Shown piece by piece: positions 39,172 to 46,968 of a DNA stretch of 64,000 nucleotides (within the stretch, counting starts at the first letter, position 1; every line of letters starts with the position of its first letter). Source of the DNA: CALAGB01 sp963713965 (GTDB lineage Bacteria > Chloroflexota > Chloroflexia > Thermomicrobiales > Thermomicrobiaceae); assembly GCA_963713965.1 (NCBI GenBank), contig OY970217.1, forward strand, positions 1,612,001 to 1,676,000, in the 5' to 3' direction. The position numbers and the translations under genes are program-made. The notes below the pieces were generated by a model, which worked only from the letters and a program-made list of their open reading frames with translations, made no database searches and was not told the origin of the DNA.

Positions 39172-41220
39172 TCACTTCTTCCCCTGCACTACGCCCAGTT
39201 CCAGCCAACCCCCAACCGCGCCGTTGCCACTCACCGGCAGCAGCGAGCCGTCGGCGGTGCTGACCAGGCTTACCCGCGCGGATAGCGGTCCTGAGTTCGC
39301 TGCCTGAGACAAATCCAGCACCAGCCGATCCTTGATCAGGTCGCCTGGCTGCCAGAGGCGCGGCGGCGACATGCCCCGTAGCGCATAGTCCTTGCGCTCG
39401 ATCACGATGTTTCCGTTCTGATCCCGCAGTTGCGTCCACAGCTGATAGTCGCCATCCAGAGCCGAGCGCACGTACCAGCGACTGTCGATCGTCACCAGAT
39501 CACCATCACGGGTGATGGTCGATCCCAGGAATTCGAGCCCGTTGCCGAACGTCGCCTGCGTGTTGCCTGGATCGGGTTGATGCGGCACAAGCGAGCCAGG
39601 CTCACGAACGGCCAGGGAGTTTTGAAAGAGATCGACGACCACCAGGGTGTACCCGGCGCGGAGCTTGGCGTCGATGGCGTCGTGATCGATCGGCTGGCCG
39701 TGCGGCTGGAAGTCGTAACGCCAGCCCGAGACGTCGGGCGCCAGCGAGAAGGACTCGGCCGGCACATGCAGTCCGGAACCGGCGTAGATCAGGGTGCTGA
39801 GGTTGATGTAGTCAGGCTCGATCTGTATGCCGAGATGGCCTCTTGGGAATTCCTGCGTCTTGGGGGAGAACCAGGAAGGGACATTGATGAAGAGGAGATT
39901 GCCGTTCGGGTGCGCCTCACCCTCACGGATGATCCCGTCAGCGATCTGCGTGCCATATTCGAGCATCGTCATGCGTCGCTGGATGAAGAGGAGGCTCTGC
40001 AGCAGGACCACGCTGACCAGCGCCAACAACGCTCCTCGCCAGATCCAGGTCAGCCACCGACGTTCAAATCGGAGCGATGGCAGCATGCCCCAGAAAATCG
40101 CGCTGGCCGGGGCCACCACGTAGAGGAGTCGCGGACTGTTCTGCACGTATTCGTATGTTAGGCCGATGATGGCGGGAACGAAGACCATGCCCCCGACGGC
40201 AATTGTGAGCAACGGCGTCCAGACGCAGCGTCGCACAAGATAGATCGCGGCCACGCCAATCACGCCTACCACGCCGATCGGCAGGATCATTCGCAATGGA
40301 TCGCCACCGACGATGTTCGTTAGCCAGCCGGTCTGCCGCGTGACAGGGTAGGCGAATCCTTCGAGCCAGATCCCCACGTTGTGGATGGCGTCACTGGTGG
40401 TGAGGTGGTCTGCGCCAGGTTTGTCCATCGTGAACCAGAGCCACAGGTAAAGCCCCTCGAACGCCGCCACCGGCAGCAACCACACAGTCGGGCGAGCGAC
40501 GCGGCGGCGCCACCAGAGGAGTGCTTCGAATCCCACCAGCAACGGCAGGATGACGACGCCATATTCATGGGTCCACAGCGCCACACCCGAGAGGAGCGCC
40601 GCACACGTCATTCGCACGGGCGCATTGAGCAGGCGACCGTCGTACCACAGGAGTAGAACCGCCAGAATCTCGAACGTCACCAGCGTGTGGACCAACGTGC
40701 CCAGGATCTCCAGATCCTGATAGCTGAAGGGATAAACGAGGAACAGGATCATCGGCAGCAGCGACCAGGAGGAACGCGTCAAGCGCCACAGGATCATCGG
40801 CAGCAGCGACCAGGAGGAACGCGTCAAGCGCCACAGGAGCATGAAGAGGAGCCAGCCGGAGAGGGCGTGCGACAGCAGCGGGATCAAGTGCAGGATGGTC
40901 GCGTCGTAGCCCCCGGTGAGCAGGTAGATGGCTTTCCAGATCATGAAGGGAATCGGGCGGTAGTAGGAGTAGCCGGGCAGCGGTCTCGAGAGGAGCGCCC
41001 AAAAGCTGGTCTGCTCGGTGCGGGTGAGGTCGAAGGCGTCGTCCAGGAAATAGGAGAAGGTCAGCACTCGCCAGTAGACGGCAAAACTGATGGCTGCACT
41101 GAGGACGAAGGCGATGAAGGGCAATGCGCGGGAGTCGGCGTCAGCCCGCAAGCGGGACGACCAACGTCCGACCGGCTCAGTCACATCTGGTTGTTCGAGC
41201 TGCGCTGGACTCGTCGCCAC
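39172..41220 (-). CDS. Polytopic membrane glycosyltransferase-like protein (GT-C type)
   Basis: 682 residues from a GTG start. About ten transmembrane helices occupy residues 35-430, with DDAFDLTRTEQTSF in the first external loop (the paired acids that GT-C transferases such as ArnT/PMT use at this place). A soluble C-terminal domain (about 435-682) is beta-rich. Family assignment is by topology plus the DD motif, not a confident match. Residues about 125-155 contain a duplicated LWRLTRSSWSLLPMI caused by a 45-bp tandem repeat in one loop or helix. It would transfer sugars from a lipid carrier outside the membrane. No partner genes are adjacent. Confidence 0.6.
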   Translation of the reverse strand: MATSPAQLEQPDVTEPVGRWSSRLRADADSRALPFIAFVLSAAISFAVYWRVLTFSYFLDDAFDLTRTEQTSFWALLSRPLPGYSYYRPIPFMIWKAIYLLTGGYDATILHLIPLLSHALSGWLLFMLLWRLTRSSWSLLPMILWRLTRSSWSLLPMILFLVYPFSYQDLEILGTLVHTLVTFEILAVLLLWYDGRLLNAPVRMTCAALLSGVALWTHEYGVVILPLLVGFEALLWWRRRVARPTVWLLPVAAFEGLYLWLWFTMDKPGADHLTTSDAIHNVGIWLEGFAYPVTRQTGWLTNIVGGDPLRMILPIGVVGVIGVAAIYLVRRCVWTPLLTIAVGGMVFVPAIIGLTYEYVQNSPRLLYVVAPASAIFWGMLPSLRFERRWLTWIWRGALLALVSVVLLQSLLFIQRRMTMLEYGTQIADGIIREGEAHPNGNLLFINVPSWFSPKTQEFPRGHLGIQIEPDYINLSTLIYAGSGLHVPAESFSLAPDVSGWRYDFQPHGQPIDHDAIDAKLRAGYTLVVVDLFQNSLAVREPGSLVPHQPDPGNTQATFGNGLEFLGSTITRDGDLVTIDSRWYVRSALDGDYQLWTQLRDQNGNIVIERKDYALRGMSPPRLWQPGDLIKDRLVLDLSQAANSGPLSARVSLVSTADGSLLPVSGNGAVGGWLELGVVQGKK
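40745..40834 (-). repeat. Exact 45-bp tandem duplication inside the membrane-protein gene
   Basis: Copies at 40745-40789 and 40790-40834 are identical. The duplication is in frame and adds 15 residues (LWRLTRSSWSLLPMI) to a transmembrane region. Absence of any substitution implies a very recent event or an assembly artefact. Confidence 0.95.
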
Positions 41221-41387
41221 CCGTCACCATTCCGACTGTCGAGCGTCTGACACGGGCAGTACCTGCCACTGACTATTGAAGCAGCATCGATGCCCGCTCG
41301 ATTTGTTGACGGAGGTCTGGCGAAAAGGTCGCGTCATTGGACTCATAGCATCGCCACAGATCGGTCCAGAGCAATCACTTCGCGTTC

Positions 41388-41545
41388 GCCCAGGACTAAA
41401 GATCCTGGGCTACAAAATCGAAGCCCACTGAAGGGGCTGGATTCAATCGCCAGATCCGTCAAAGATCAGCGATATATTGCACATATCGCAATAATTCGGC
41501 CCCTTCAGTGGGCTTCATCTAGTCTAGCGCTGTGGCTTTAGCCCG
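41388..41545. repeat. Composite intergenic repeat, copy 2 (long hairpin form)
   Basis: CCCAGGACTAAAGATCCTGGG is followed by GAAGCCCACTGAAGGGGC (41420-41437), whose exact 18-bp reverse complement is at 41499-41516, giving a large stem-loop. The surrounding 369-base gap (41221-41589) holds no supported gene. Confidence 0.75.
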
Positions 41546-41589
41546 GCGCGGGCGTGGACGCGAAGGCTGATGAATTCGCTCTCAAACCA

Positions 41590-42390
41590 TCAGCCCACGC
41601 CGCCGAGAAACCCACGGACCACCGCATTCCAAACATCTGGCTGCTCCTGATTGCTCAGGTGGCCGGTTCCCCTGATGATCTCGAGGCGCGCATTGGGAAT
41701 GCCGTTGGCGAGCAACTGGGAGAGGTGCAGCGGCACGACGTGGTCATGCTCGCCAGCGATGACCAGCGTCGGCACGTCAATGGTCGACAGCACGTCACGC
41801 TCGTCGGAGTTATGCAGGGCGATGGCCGCCTGGCGGTAGCCGCTTGGGCGGATCATGGCCAGCATGGCCTCGATTTCGTCCTTTATCGCCTGAGACGTCC
41901 CATCTGGTACCAACATCGACACGCGGGAGGTCGCCATCTTGGCCGGAGTCATCGTCTCGAGCGCCTTGAGCCGTCCCTGCAGGCTGGCGTTGCGCTCCGC
42001 TTCAGGACGACAGGCGTCGCCGGGAAAGGTATCGGAGAGGACCAACGAGCGCACGCGGGCGGCATGTTTGCGCATGAACTCCTGCGCCAGTACGCCACCC
42101 CAGGATTGACCGATCAGGTGCGCACGATCGAGCTGTAGGTGATCGAGCAACTGCGCCAGAACTTCGGCGTAATCGGCCATACGGCAGTCGCCGTCCGGGT
42201 CGGCTGAGTCGCCATAGCCGGGCGTATCCCAGGCGATGAGGGAGAGCTCGCCGGCCAGTCCTTCAAGCTGGCTGCGCCATTGAGTCGCGTTTCCGCCGAT
42301 GCCGTGCAGCAGCACGACGGCTGGGCCGGTCCCGGCTCGCAAATAGGCGATGCGATGCCCGTCGATGACCGCGTGACTCTTCTCGATCAT
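41590..42390 (-). CDS. Alpha/beta-fold hydrolase
   Basis: 266 residues. AVVLLHGIGGNATQW (oxyanion hole), WDTPGYGDSA, nucleophile elbow IGQSWGGVLAQ, acid in GEHDHVVPLH and histidine in GTGHLSNQEQP: a complete triad. It resembles haloperoxidase/esterase-type family members. Second gene of a probable operon behind the XRE regulator (31-base gap), so the regulator may control it. AGGAG lies about 12 bases before the ATG. Confidence 0.83.
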   Translation of the reverse strand: MIEKSHAVIDGHRIAYLRAGTGPAVVLLHGIGGNATQWRSQLEGLAGELSLIAWDTPGYGDSADPDGDCRMADYAEVLAQLLDHLQLDRAHLIGQSWGGVLAQEFMRKHAARVRSLVLSDTFPGDACRPEAERNASLQGRLKALETMTPAKMATSRVSMLVPDGTSQAIKDEIEAMLAMIRPSGYRQAAIALHNSDERDVLSTIDVPTLVIAGEHDHVVPLHLSQLLANGIPNARLEIIRGTGHLSNQEQPDVWNAVVRGFLGGVG

Positions 42391-42421
42391 GATGGTTGAC
42401 CGCTCCTGTCCTGCTTGCCTT

Positions 42422-43222
42422 CTACTTTTCGCGGGCTCTCGACAGCACCCTGGCCGTCGCCTCGTCTGCTGGGAAGAAGGACTCGATGGTCAGCTCTGAG
42501 AGGGTCACGTCGATGGCCGTGCCGAAAATCGTCGTCGTGCTGAAGAAGGAGAGAATTCCGGCGTCCGACCGAATGCGCACCGGCATGACCAATCCGCCGT
42601 AGCGCTGGAAGCTCGCTGACTCTCGTGCCCCGACATCGTCAACAGGATATTCCCGCAACTCCTCATAGAGTGCCGTCAGCGCCGCATCGGCCGTCAGGTC
42701 GATCTGCTGGCGCAGGCGCTCCAGCACATGATGACGCCACTCCGCCAGATTGGCGATGCGTGGTGCCAACCCCTGGGGATGCAGGCTGACGCGCAGCACG
42801 TTGACGGGCGGCTCGAGCAGCTCCGGCGACACACCGGTCAGCAGCATGTCGGTGGCGCGGTTGGCCGTCACCAGCGTCCAGTGTCGATCGACGGCCAGCG
42901 CCGGATAGGGCTCGTGCCCCGCCAGGACCAGATCGACCGCCTCCCATGCGACGCGCATGGACGGATCATCGAGCGCTCGCTGCGTATAGACCGGCGCGTA
43001 ACCCGCAGCCATGAGCAGCTGATTCTGATCGCGCAGCGGCACCTCGAGGTGCTCGGCCAGGTGCAGCAGCATGTCGCGACTCGGCAATGAGCGGCCGGTC
43101 TCGACGAAGCTGATGTGCCTGGTCGAGACTCCCGCATCGAGCGCCACATCGAGCTGGCTTCGGCGCCGGTGCTGGCGCCATTGACGCAACAATTCTCCAA
43201 CTGGACGTTCCGCGGCAATCAT
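42422..43222 (-). CDS. XRE-family regulator with MmyB-like ligand domain
   Basis: 266 residues. HTH_3 domain (about 8-65): LLRQWRQHRRRSQLDVALDA and VSTRHISFVETGRSLPSRDM. A PAS-like MmyB domain (about 95-255) contains PYPALAVDRHWTLVTANRAT, typical of MmyB-type regulators in Actinobacteria and Chloroflexota, which can bind fatty acids or related ligands. The ATG lies six bases after a TAGGAT -10, so its mRNA is probably leaderless. It sits upstream of a hydrolase and is divergent from an NTF2-like gene, the likely targets. Confidence 0.87.
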   Translation of the reverse strand: MIAAERPVGELLRQWRQHRRRSQLDVALDAGVSTRHISFVETGRSLPSRDMLLHLAEHLEVPLRDQNQLLMAAGYAPVYTQRALDDPSMRVAWEAVDLVLAGHEPYPALAVDRHWTLVTANRATDMLLTGVSPELLEPPVNVLRVSLHPQGLAPRIANLAEWRHHVLERLRQQIDLTADAALTALYEELREYPVDDVGARESASFQRYGGLVMPVRIRSDAGILSFFSTTTIFGTAIDVTLSELTIESFFPADEATARVLSRAREK

Positions 43223-43227
43223 GGTCC

Positions 43228-43302
43228 CATCCTAGCTTCTGCGGCGCGAACTCACCATTACCTGCGACGTAATCGACGCCGTACAGCCGCCTGCCTAGGA
43301 TG
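43228..43302. promoter_or_regulatory. Divergent promoters with mirrored TAGGAT boxes
   Basis: CATCCTAG (43228-43235) and CTAGGATG (43295-43302) form an inverted pair. Read outward each gives a TAGGAT -10. The left one leads directly into the XRE ATG at 43222 (leaderless). The right one has TCGACG 17 bp upstream and leads to the NTF2-like gene, with GGAGG before its ATG. Confidence 0.55.
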
Positions 43303-43356
43303 TGATCAGTGAATGGATGGCGGCCACGGCCGCACGTGAAGTACACGGAGGTACAC

Positions 43357-43737
43357 ATGAATCAGCCAGACAACGTCGTCGAGCGCTACATCGCCATTTG
43401 GAACGAAACCGACGGCGGGAGACGACGCGATCTGATCGCCCAAACCTGGGATGACGACTCCAGCTACGTCGATCCCCTGTTCAGCGCCGATGGACATGAG
43501 GGCATCGACGCCCTGGTGGCGGGCTTCCAGCAGCAGTTCCCGGAGCATCGATTCCGGCTATCGAGCGAGATCGATCAGCACCACGATCGAGTGCGCTTCA
43601 GTTGGGAACTCATGGAGCCGATCGATGGTCTCGCCATCGTGAAAGGCACCGACTTCGGACTCGTCGCCGAGGACGGCCGACTGCAGCGCATCACCGGATT
43701 CCTGGATCAAATCCCGGCGGAGCTACTCGCCAGATAA
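43357..43737 (+). CDS. NTF2/SnoaL-like protein
   Basis: 126 residues; GGAGG seven bases before the ATG. The alpha+beta cone fold is suggested by VERYIAIWNETDGGRRRDLI, SSYVDPLFSADGHEGIDAL, FPEHRFRLSSEIDQHHDRVR and the closing VAEDGRLQRITGFLDQIP. Such proteins are polyketide cyclase-like, isomerase-like or ligand-binding. Probably in an operon with the membrane protein 28 bases downstream. Confidence 0.82.
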   Translation: MNQPDNVVERYIAIWNETDGGRRRDLIAQTWDDDSSYVDPLFSADGHEGIDALVAGFQQQFPEHRFRLSSEIDQHHDRVRFSWELMEPIDGLAIVKGTDFGLVAEDGRLQRITGFLDQIPAELLAR

Positions 43738-43765
43738 GCCGCGAGCGATTTGAATGGAGCCAACC

Positions 43766-44173
43766 ATGAGCAGCACATCAACCACCTTCTCGACGCGGCC
43801 CGACAGCTTGCTGCGACGATCGCTCACCGCCGACGCGGTGGTCGTGACGCTGGCGGGCCTGGTGCTGGCTCTTGGCGCGGGCGAGCTGGCAGACCCATTG
43901 GGTCTGTCGGTCTCGCTGCTGCGCTTTACCGGCCTCGGCTTGCTCCCTTACGCTGCGGCATTGATGCTCATCGCCACACGGAGCACTATCTCTCGAGCCG
44001 CCGCCTGGACCGTCATCGCTCTGAACCTCCTCTGGACGGTCGCCAGCATCATCCTCCTCTTCACCGGCTGGATCGACCCGACCGGACTGGGAGTCGCCTT
44101 CGTCCTCATCCAGGCTCTCCTTGTGTTGGGCTTTGCCGACGTCGAATATCTCGGGCTTCGCCGCGCAAGCTGA
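43766..44173 (+). CDS. Small four-helix membrane protein
   Basis: 135 residues from ATG 43766 (GGAG six bases upstream). Four hydrophobic segments: AVVVTLAGLVLALGAG, LLRFTGLGLLPYAAAL, AWTVIALNLLWTVASI and LGVAFVLIQALLVLG. No motif identifies a function; similar proteins are described as hypothetical membrane proteins, sometimes next to NTF2-like genes, as here. Confidence 0.7.
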   Translation: MSSTSTTFSTRPDSLLRRSLTADAVVVTLAGLVLALGAGELADPLGLSVSLLRFTGLGLLPYAAALMLIATRSTISRAAAWTVIALNLLWTVASIILLFTGWIDPTGLGVAFVLIQALLVLGFADVEYLGLRRAS

Positions 44174-44242
44174 ACACGCATCCCGTTGCGCCCGGCTCGC
44201 CGCCATACTAGGCTGGTCGGGCGTGAAGGGACTGAAGCGACG

Positions 44243-44707
44243 ATGGATTCGCGACGGGTGGCTGAGAGCGAGACGACACTGGCGCAGGTGATGATGCCGT
44301 CTGACGCCAATTCCCAGGGGAACGTCCATGGCGGCACCATCATGAAGCTGGTCGACACGGCCGGAGGCATCGCCGCCATCAGGCACGCCAGACACCGAGT
44401 CGTCACGGTCATAATGGACTCGATGACCTTCCTGCAGCCGGTCTACGTCGGCGACCTTGTCACGATCCGAGCGCGACTCTCCTGGACTGGCCGCACGAGT
44501 ATGGAGACTGAAGTCCGCGTCGATGCCGAGAACGTCGCCTCCGGCGTTGTCACACACACCTCGACCGCCTACCTCGTCTATGTCGCGCTCGATGACGAAG
44601 GCAACCCATGTCCGGTTCCAGAGCTCGAACTGACCACCGACGAGGAGCACGCGCGCTGGCAGCAGGCCGAGGCGCGCCGCGCCTACCGCCTGGCGGCGCG
44701 AGGCTGA
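44243..44707 (+). CDS. Hotdog-fold acyl-CoA thioesterase (YciA/ACOT-like)
   Basis: 154 residues. Motifs MMPSDANSQGNVHGGTIMKL and VDTAGGIAAIRHARHRVVTV carry the N-x-x-G-x-x-x-G-G and D-x-x-G residues of the YciA/BACH thioesterases. FLQPVYVGDLVTIRARL follows. Cytosolic hydrolysis of acyl-CoA to free acid and CoA. The C-terminus has an added charged helix EEHARWQQAEARRAYRL. Start chosen at 44243; upstream codons show no homology. Confidence 0.87.
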   Translation: MDSRRVAESETTLAQVMMPSDANSQGNVHGGTIMKLVDTAGGIAAIRHARHRVVTVIMDSMTFLQPVYVGDLVTIRARLSWTGRTSMETEVRVDAENVASGVVTHTSTAYLVYVALDDEGNPCPVPELELTTDEEHARWQQAEARRAYRLAARG

Positions 44708-44826
44708 TAGGGATGGACGGATTAGCACGTTGATTGAGTGGATTGCCTCGCGTGCCGATCCAAGGGCGACATTATGGTTTTTGATCAATTACTTCGGAAT
44801 CTGGTGACCATCATCGTCCTACGGCC

Positions 44827-44924
44827 GAGGGAGGGCACCGGTCCCTCCCCTACATTTGGCCGCGTACGTTCAGTTCCCGGGGCACCCGATTGCGGGTCGG
44901 ACTTCGCTTTTGTAGCCCGGGATG
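44827..44924. repeat. Composite intergenic repeat, copy 3 (inverted)
   Basis: GGGAGGGCACCGGTCCCTCCC, then GCGTACGTTCAG and CTTTTGTAGCCCGGGAT: the reverse complement of copy 1 with a different central insert. The gap 44708-45221 (514 bases) otherwise holds only a CCCCTTCC-GTG-GGAAGGGG hairpin (44952-44970) and no supported gene. Confidence 0.7.
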
Positions 44925-45221
44925 GTTCTCTCCCTCCGGTGAAGGGATGCTCCCCTTCCGTGGGAAGGGGCAAAGGGGATGGACCGTTAGTGACGGTGTG
45001 ATTAGTCCCGGGTGAGCGTCGAACGAATACCGTTATATTGCCTCAATCATCATAAATGGCGCATGAGAAGCTGATCTTCTCGTTGCAGACCCTCGATAAC
45101 GCCGCGCACTCTCCTCTGGCTTCACGGTTTCTTCATGGATTTAGTCCCCACAATCTCTGCGAGCCGCTGCTAAGCGTGTACGATTCGAGCGGACGGTCGT
45201 CACGATTCACAAGGAGGCTGG

Positions 45222-46067
45222 ATGCCGCGGTTGCTGGTGCTCGATATCGACGGCACGTTGCTCGACCCATCAGACATCGTCACACCGGTGGTGCATGAGG
45301 CCATCGCCGCCTCCCGAGCTCACGGCGTCGAGGTGGCGCTGGCGACGGGGCGTCGCTTGCGTTCTGCACGACGCATCGTCGAGGAGGTCGGGATTCGTCT
45401 GCCATTGGTCCTCTCCAACGGCGCCCTCGTCTGGAGCACCGAACTCGAGCAGCCGATGAACGAGATCGCCTTCACACCCGAGCTCCTGCACGGGATCGTG
45501 GATGGAGCGTTGCAAGCGGGACTGGCGCCCGTTCTCCTGCTCGGCCCCGGCGGCGGCGAACGGGTGGTAGTTCCCGAGAACCCGCCTCAGGCCGAGTTCG
45601 TGCGCGCCTTCGTCAGACAGCGCATCGGTGAGGTGTGTCACGTCGCCTGGGACGAGATGGGTAACGTCTCGGACGTTTTGACCGTCGACGTCTTCGGGCC
45701 GGAAGAGGAGTTGCGACCGCTCACCGAGCGATTTTCAGCCGCCGGATACGCCGTATTTCACTCTGGACCGCTGGGATGGGAAGCCAATCCGCCCCATTGG
45801 GCCGCCAACATCCACATGCCCGGCGTGAGCAAGGCGCACGGCGTGGCGCTGCTGGCCGCCGATCTGGGGCTGACCATGGCGGACGTGGTCGCGGTGGGTG
45901 ACGGCGAGAATGACATGCCACTCCTTGAGGCCGCCGGCCTGGGTGTCGCCATGGGGAACGCCTCCGAAGAGGTGCGCATGCGGGCCGACGCAGTGGTCCG
46001 TGGCCACGACGAGGATGGCGTGGCTGAGGCCATCGAGCGCTTCGTGCTGGGGCGAGAGGCAATCTAA
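45222..46067 (+). CDS. Cof-type HAD phosphatase
   Basis: 281 residues; AAGGAGG before the ATG. HAD motifs: LVLDIDGTLLD (Asp8, Asp10), LVLSNGALVW (motif II), KAHGVALLAADLGL (Lys) and VVAVGDGENDMPLLEAAGLG (motif IV). The C2B cap typical of Cof/YidA phosphatases is in the middle (about 85-200). It dephosphorylates small sugar phosphates or flavin-type substrates in the cytosol. Its stop overlaps the convergent HAD gene by four bases. Confidence 0.92.
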   Translation: MPRLLVLDIDGTLLDPSDIVTPVVHEAIAASRAHGVEVALATGRRLRSARRIVEEVGIRLPLVLSNGALVWSTELEQPMNEIAFTPELLHGIVDGALQAGLAPVLLLGPGGGERVVVPENPPQAEFVRAFVRQRIGEVCHVAWDEMGNVSDVLTVDVFGPEEELRPLTERFSAAGYAVFHSGPLGWEANPPHWAANIHMPGVSKAHGVALLAADLGLTMADVVAVGDGENDMPLLEAAGLGVAMGNASEEVRMRADAVVRGHDEDGVAEAIERFVLGREAI

Positions 46068-46762
46068 GGGATCAACGAGATCTCGTCCAACGTTCTCACG
46101 GCAGAATAGCCATCTGGCGCGGCGTCAGCGCGCTGAACCACGACTCCCTGCATACCGAGCTTCTCAGCCGCGATCACGTTCTCCAACGCGTCGTCCACCA
46201 ACAGCACCGACCTGGCTGGCAGATCCATCTCTTTCAGCGCCACCTCGAAGATGCGCGACTCCGGCTTGCGGCTGCCGACGTGCGCCGAAATCACCAGTAC
46301 ATCGAAGAAATCGCGGATACCGACGGACTGAAGCTGGCGATCGAGTGACGGCCAGCCGTTGGAGATGACTCCGAGCTTCAGACCGTCGGCTGAGAAGCGC
46401 TCAAGAGTCGAGACGACATCCGGGAAGAGCTCTATGCTGGGATGCTCGATCATCTCGTGTGCGATCTCGCGCGCCAGCGATTCGACCGATTCAGTCGCGC
46501 CAAGCCCCCGCAGTAACCCGGCGAAATAACCCTGGAACCGATCCAGTTCCTCCGTCTCGGTCTGCAGCAGGTGATCCTCTAGCAGCTTCGCCAGCGCCTC
46601 TTCGTGCGCTTCATCGAGATGCTCCCAATTCAGCGACAGATTCTCGCGCGTCGCAATCATGCGACGAAAGGCATCGCCCGGCAGCCATTCACCCCCGATT
46701 GGTCCCATGAGCGTGTCTCCGGAATCGAACAAAATGCCTTGAATTCCCTGAAACTCGGCCAT
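46064..46762 (-). CDS. HAD-IA-type hydrolase
   Basis: 232 residues. Motif I reads ILFDSGDTLMG: Asp13 is the nucleophile, but the usual general acid two residues later is Gly, followed by Asp (DxGD variant). VISNGWPSLD is motif II, KPESRIF carries the motif III lysine, and VLLVDDALENVIAAEKLGM is motif IV. The helical C1 cap is about residues 20-100. Resembles phosphoglycolate/haloacid dehalogenase-type enzymes. The DxGD variant may lower activity or place the acid one residue later. Confidence 0.85.
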   Translation of the reverse strand: MAEFQGIQGILFDSGDTLMGPIGGEWLPGDAFRRMIATRENLSLNWEHLDEAHEEALAKLLEDHLLQTETEELDRFQGYFAGLLRGLGATESVESLAREIAHEMIEHPSIELFPDVVSTLERFSADGLKLGVISNGWPSLDRQLQSVGIRDFFDVLVISAHVGSRKPESRIFEVALKEMDLPARSVLLVDDALENVIAAEKLGMQGVVVQRADAAPDGYSAVRTLDEISLIP

Positions 46763-46968
46763 ATCCGCCTCTCATAGTGACCTTGACCGCGCAGTAACGA
46801 GATACATACGCCAGTCCCTCACCGACTTGACTCGTCCTTCACGAAACGTGCCAGCCACGAAACCCGGGTTCGATCGGAGACAACCGCAGCGCGCTCAAGA
46901 CGTTTAGCAGGTGGCGAACGACCGCCTTGACGGCACGCCCTGAGAGGGAAGGGAACAAGATCGTTGTG

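Noticed and set aside
39430..40161. 243-codon plus-strand frame inside the membrane transferase gene
   Set aside because: Antisense shadow of a gene with clear transmembrane periodicity.
43778..44788. 336-codon minus-strand frame across 43778-44788
   Set aside because: It covers three plus-strand genes, each with its own ribosome site or recognised family, and has no homology of its own.
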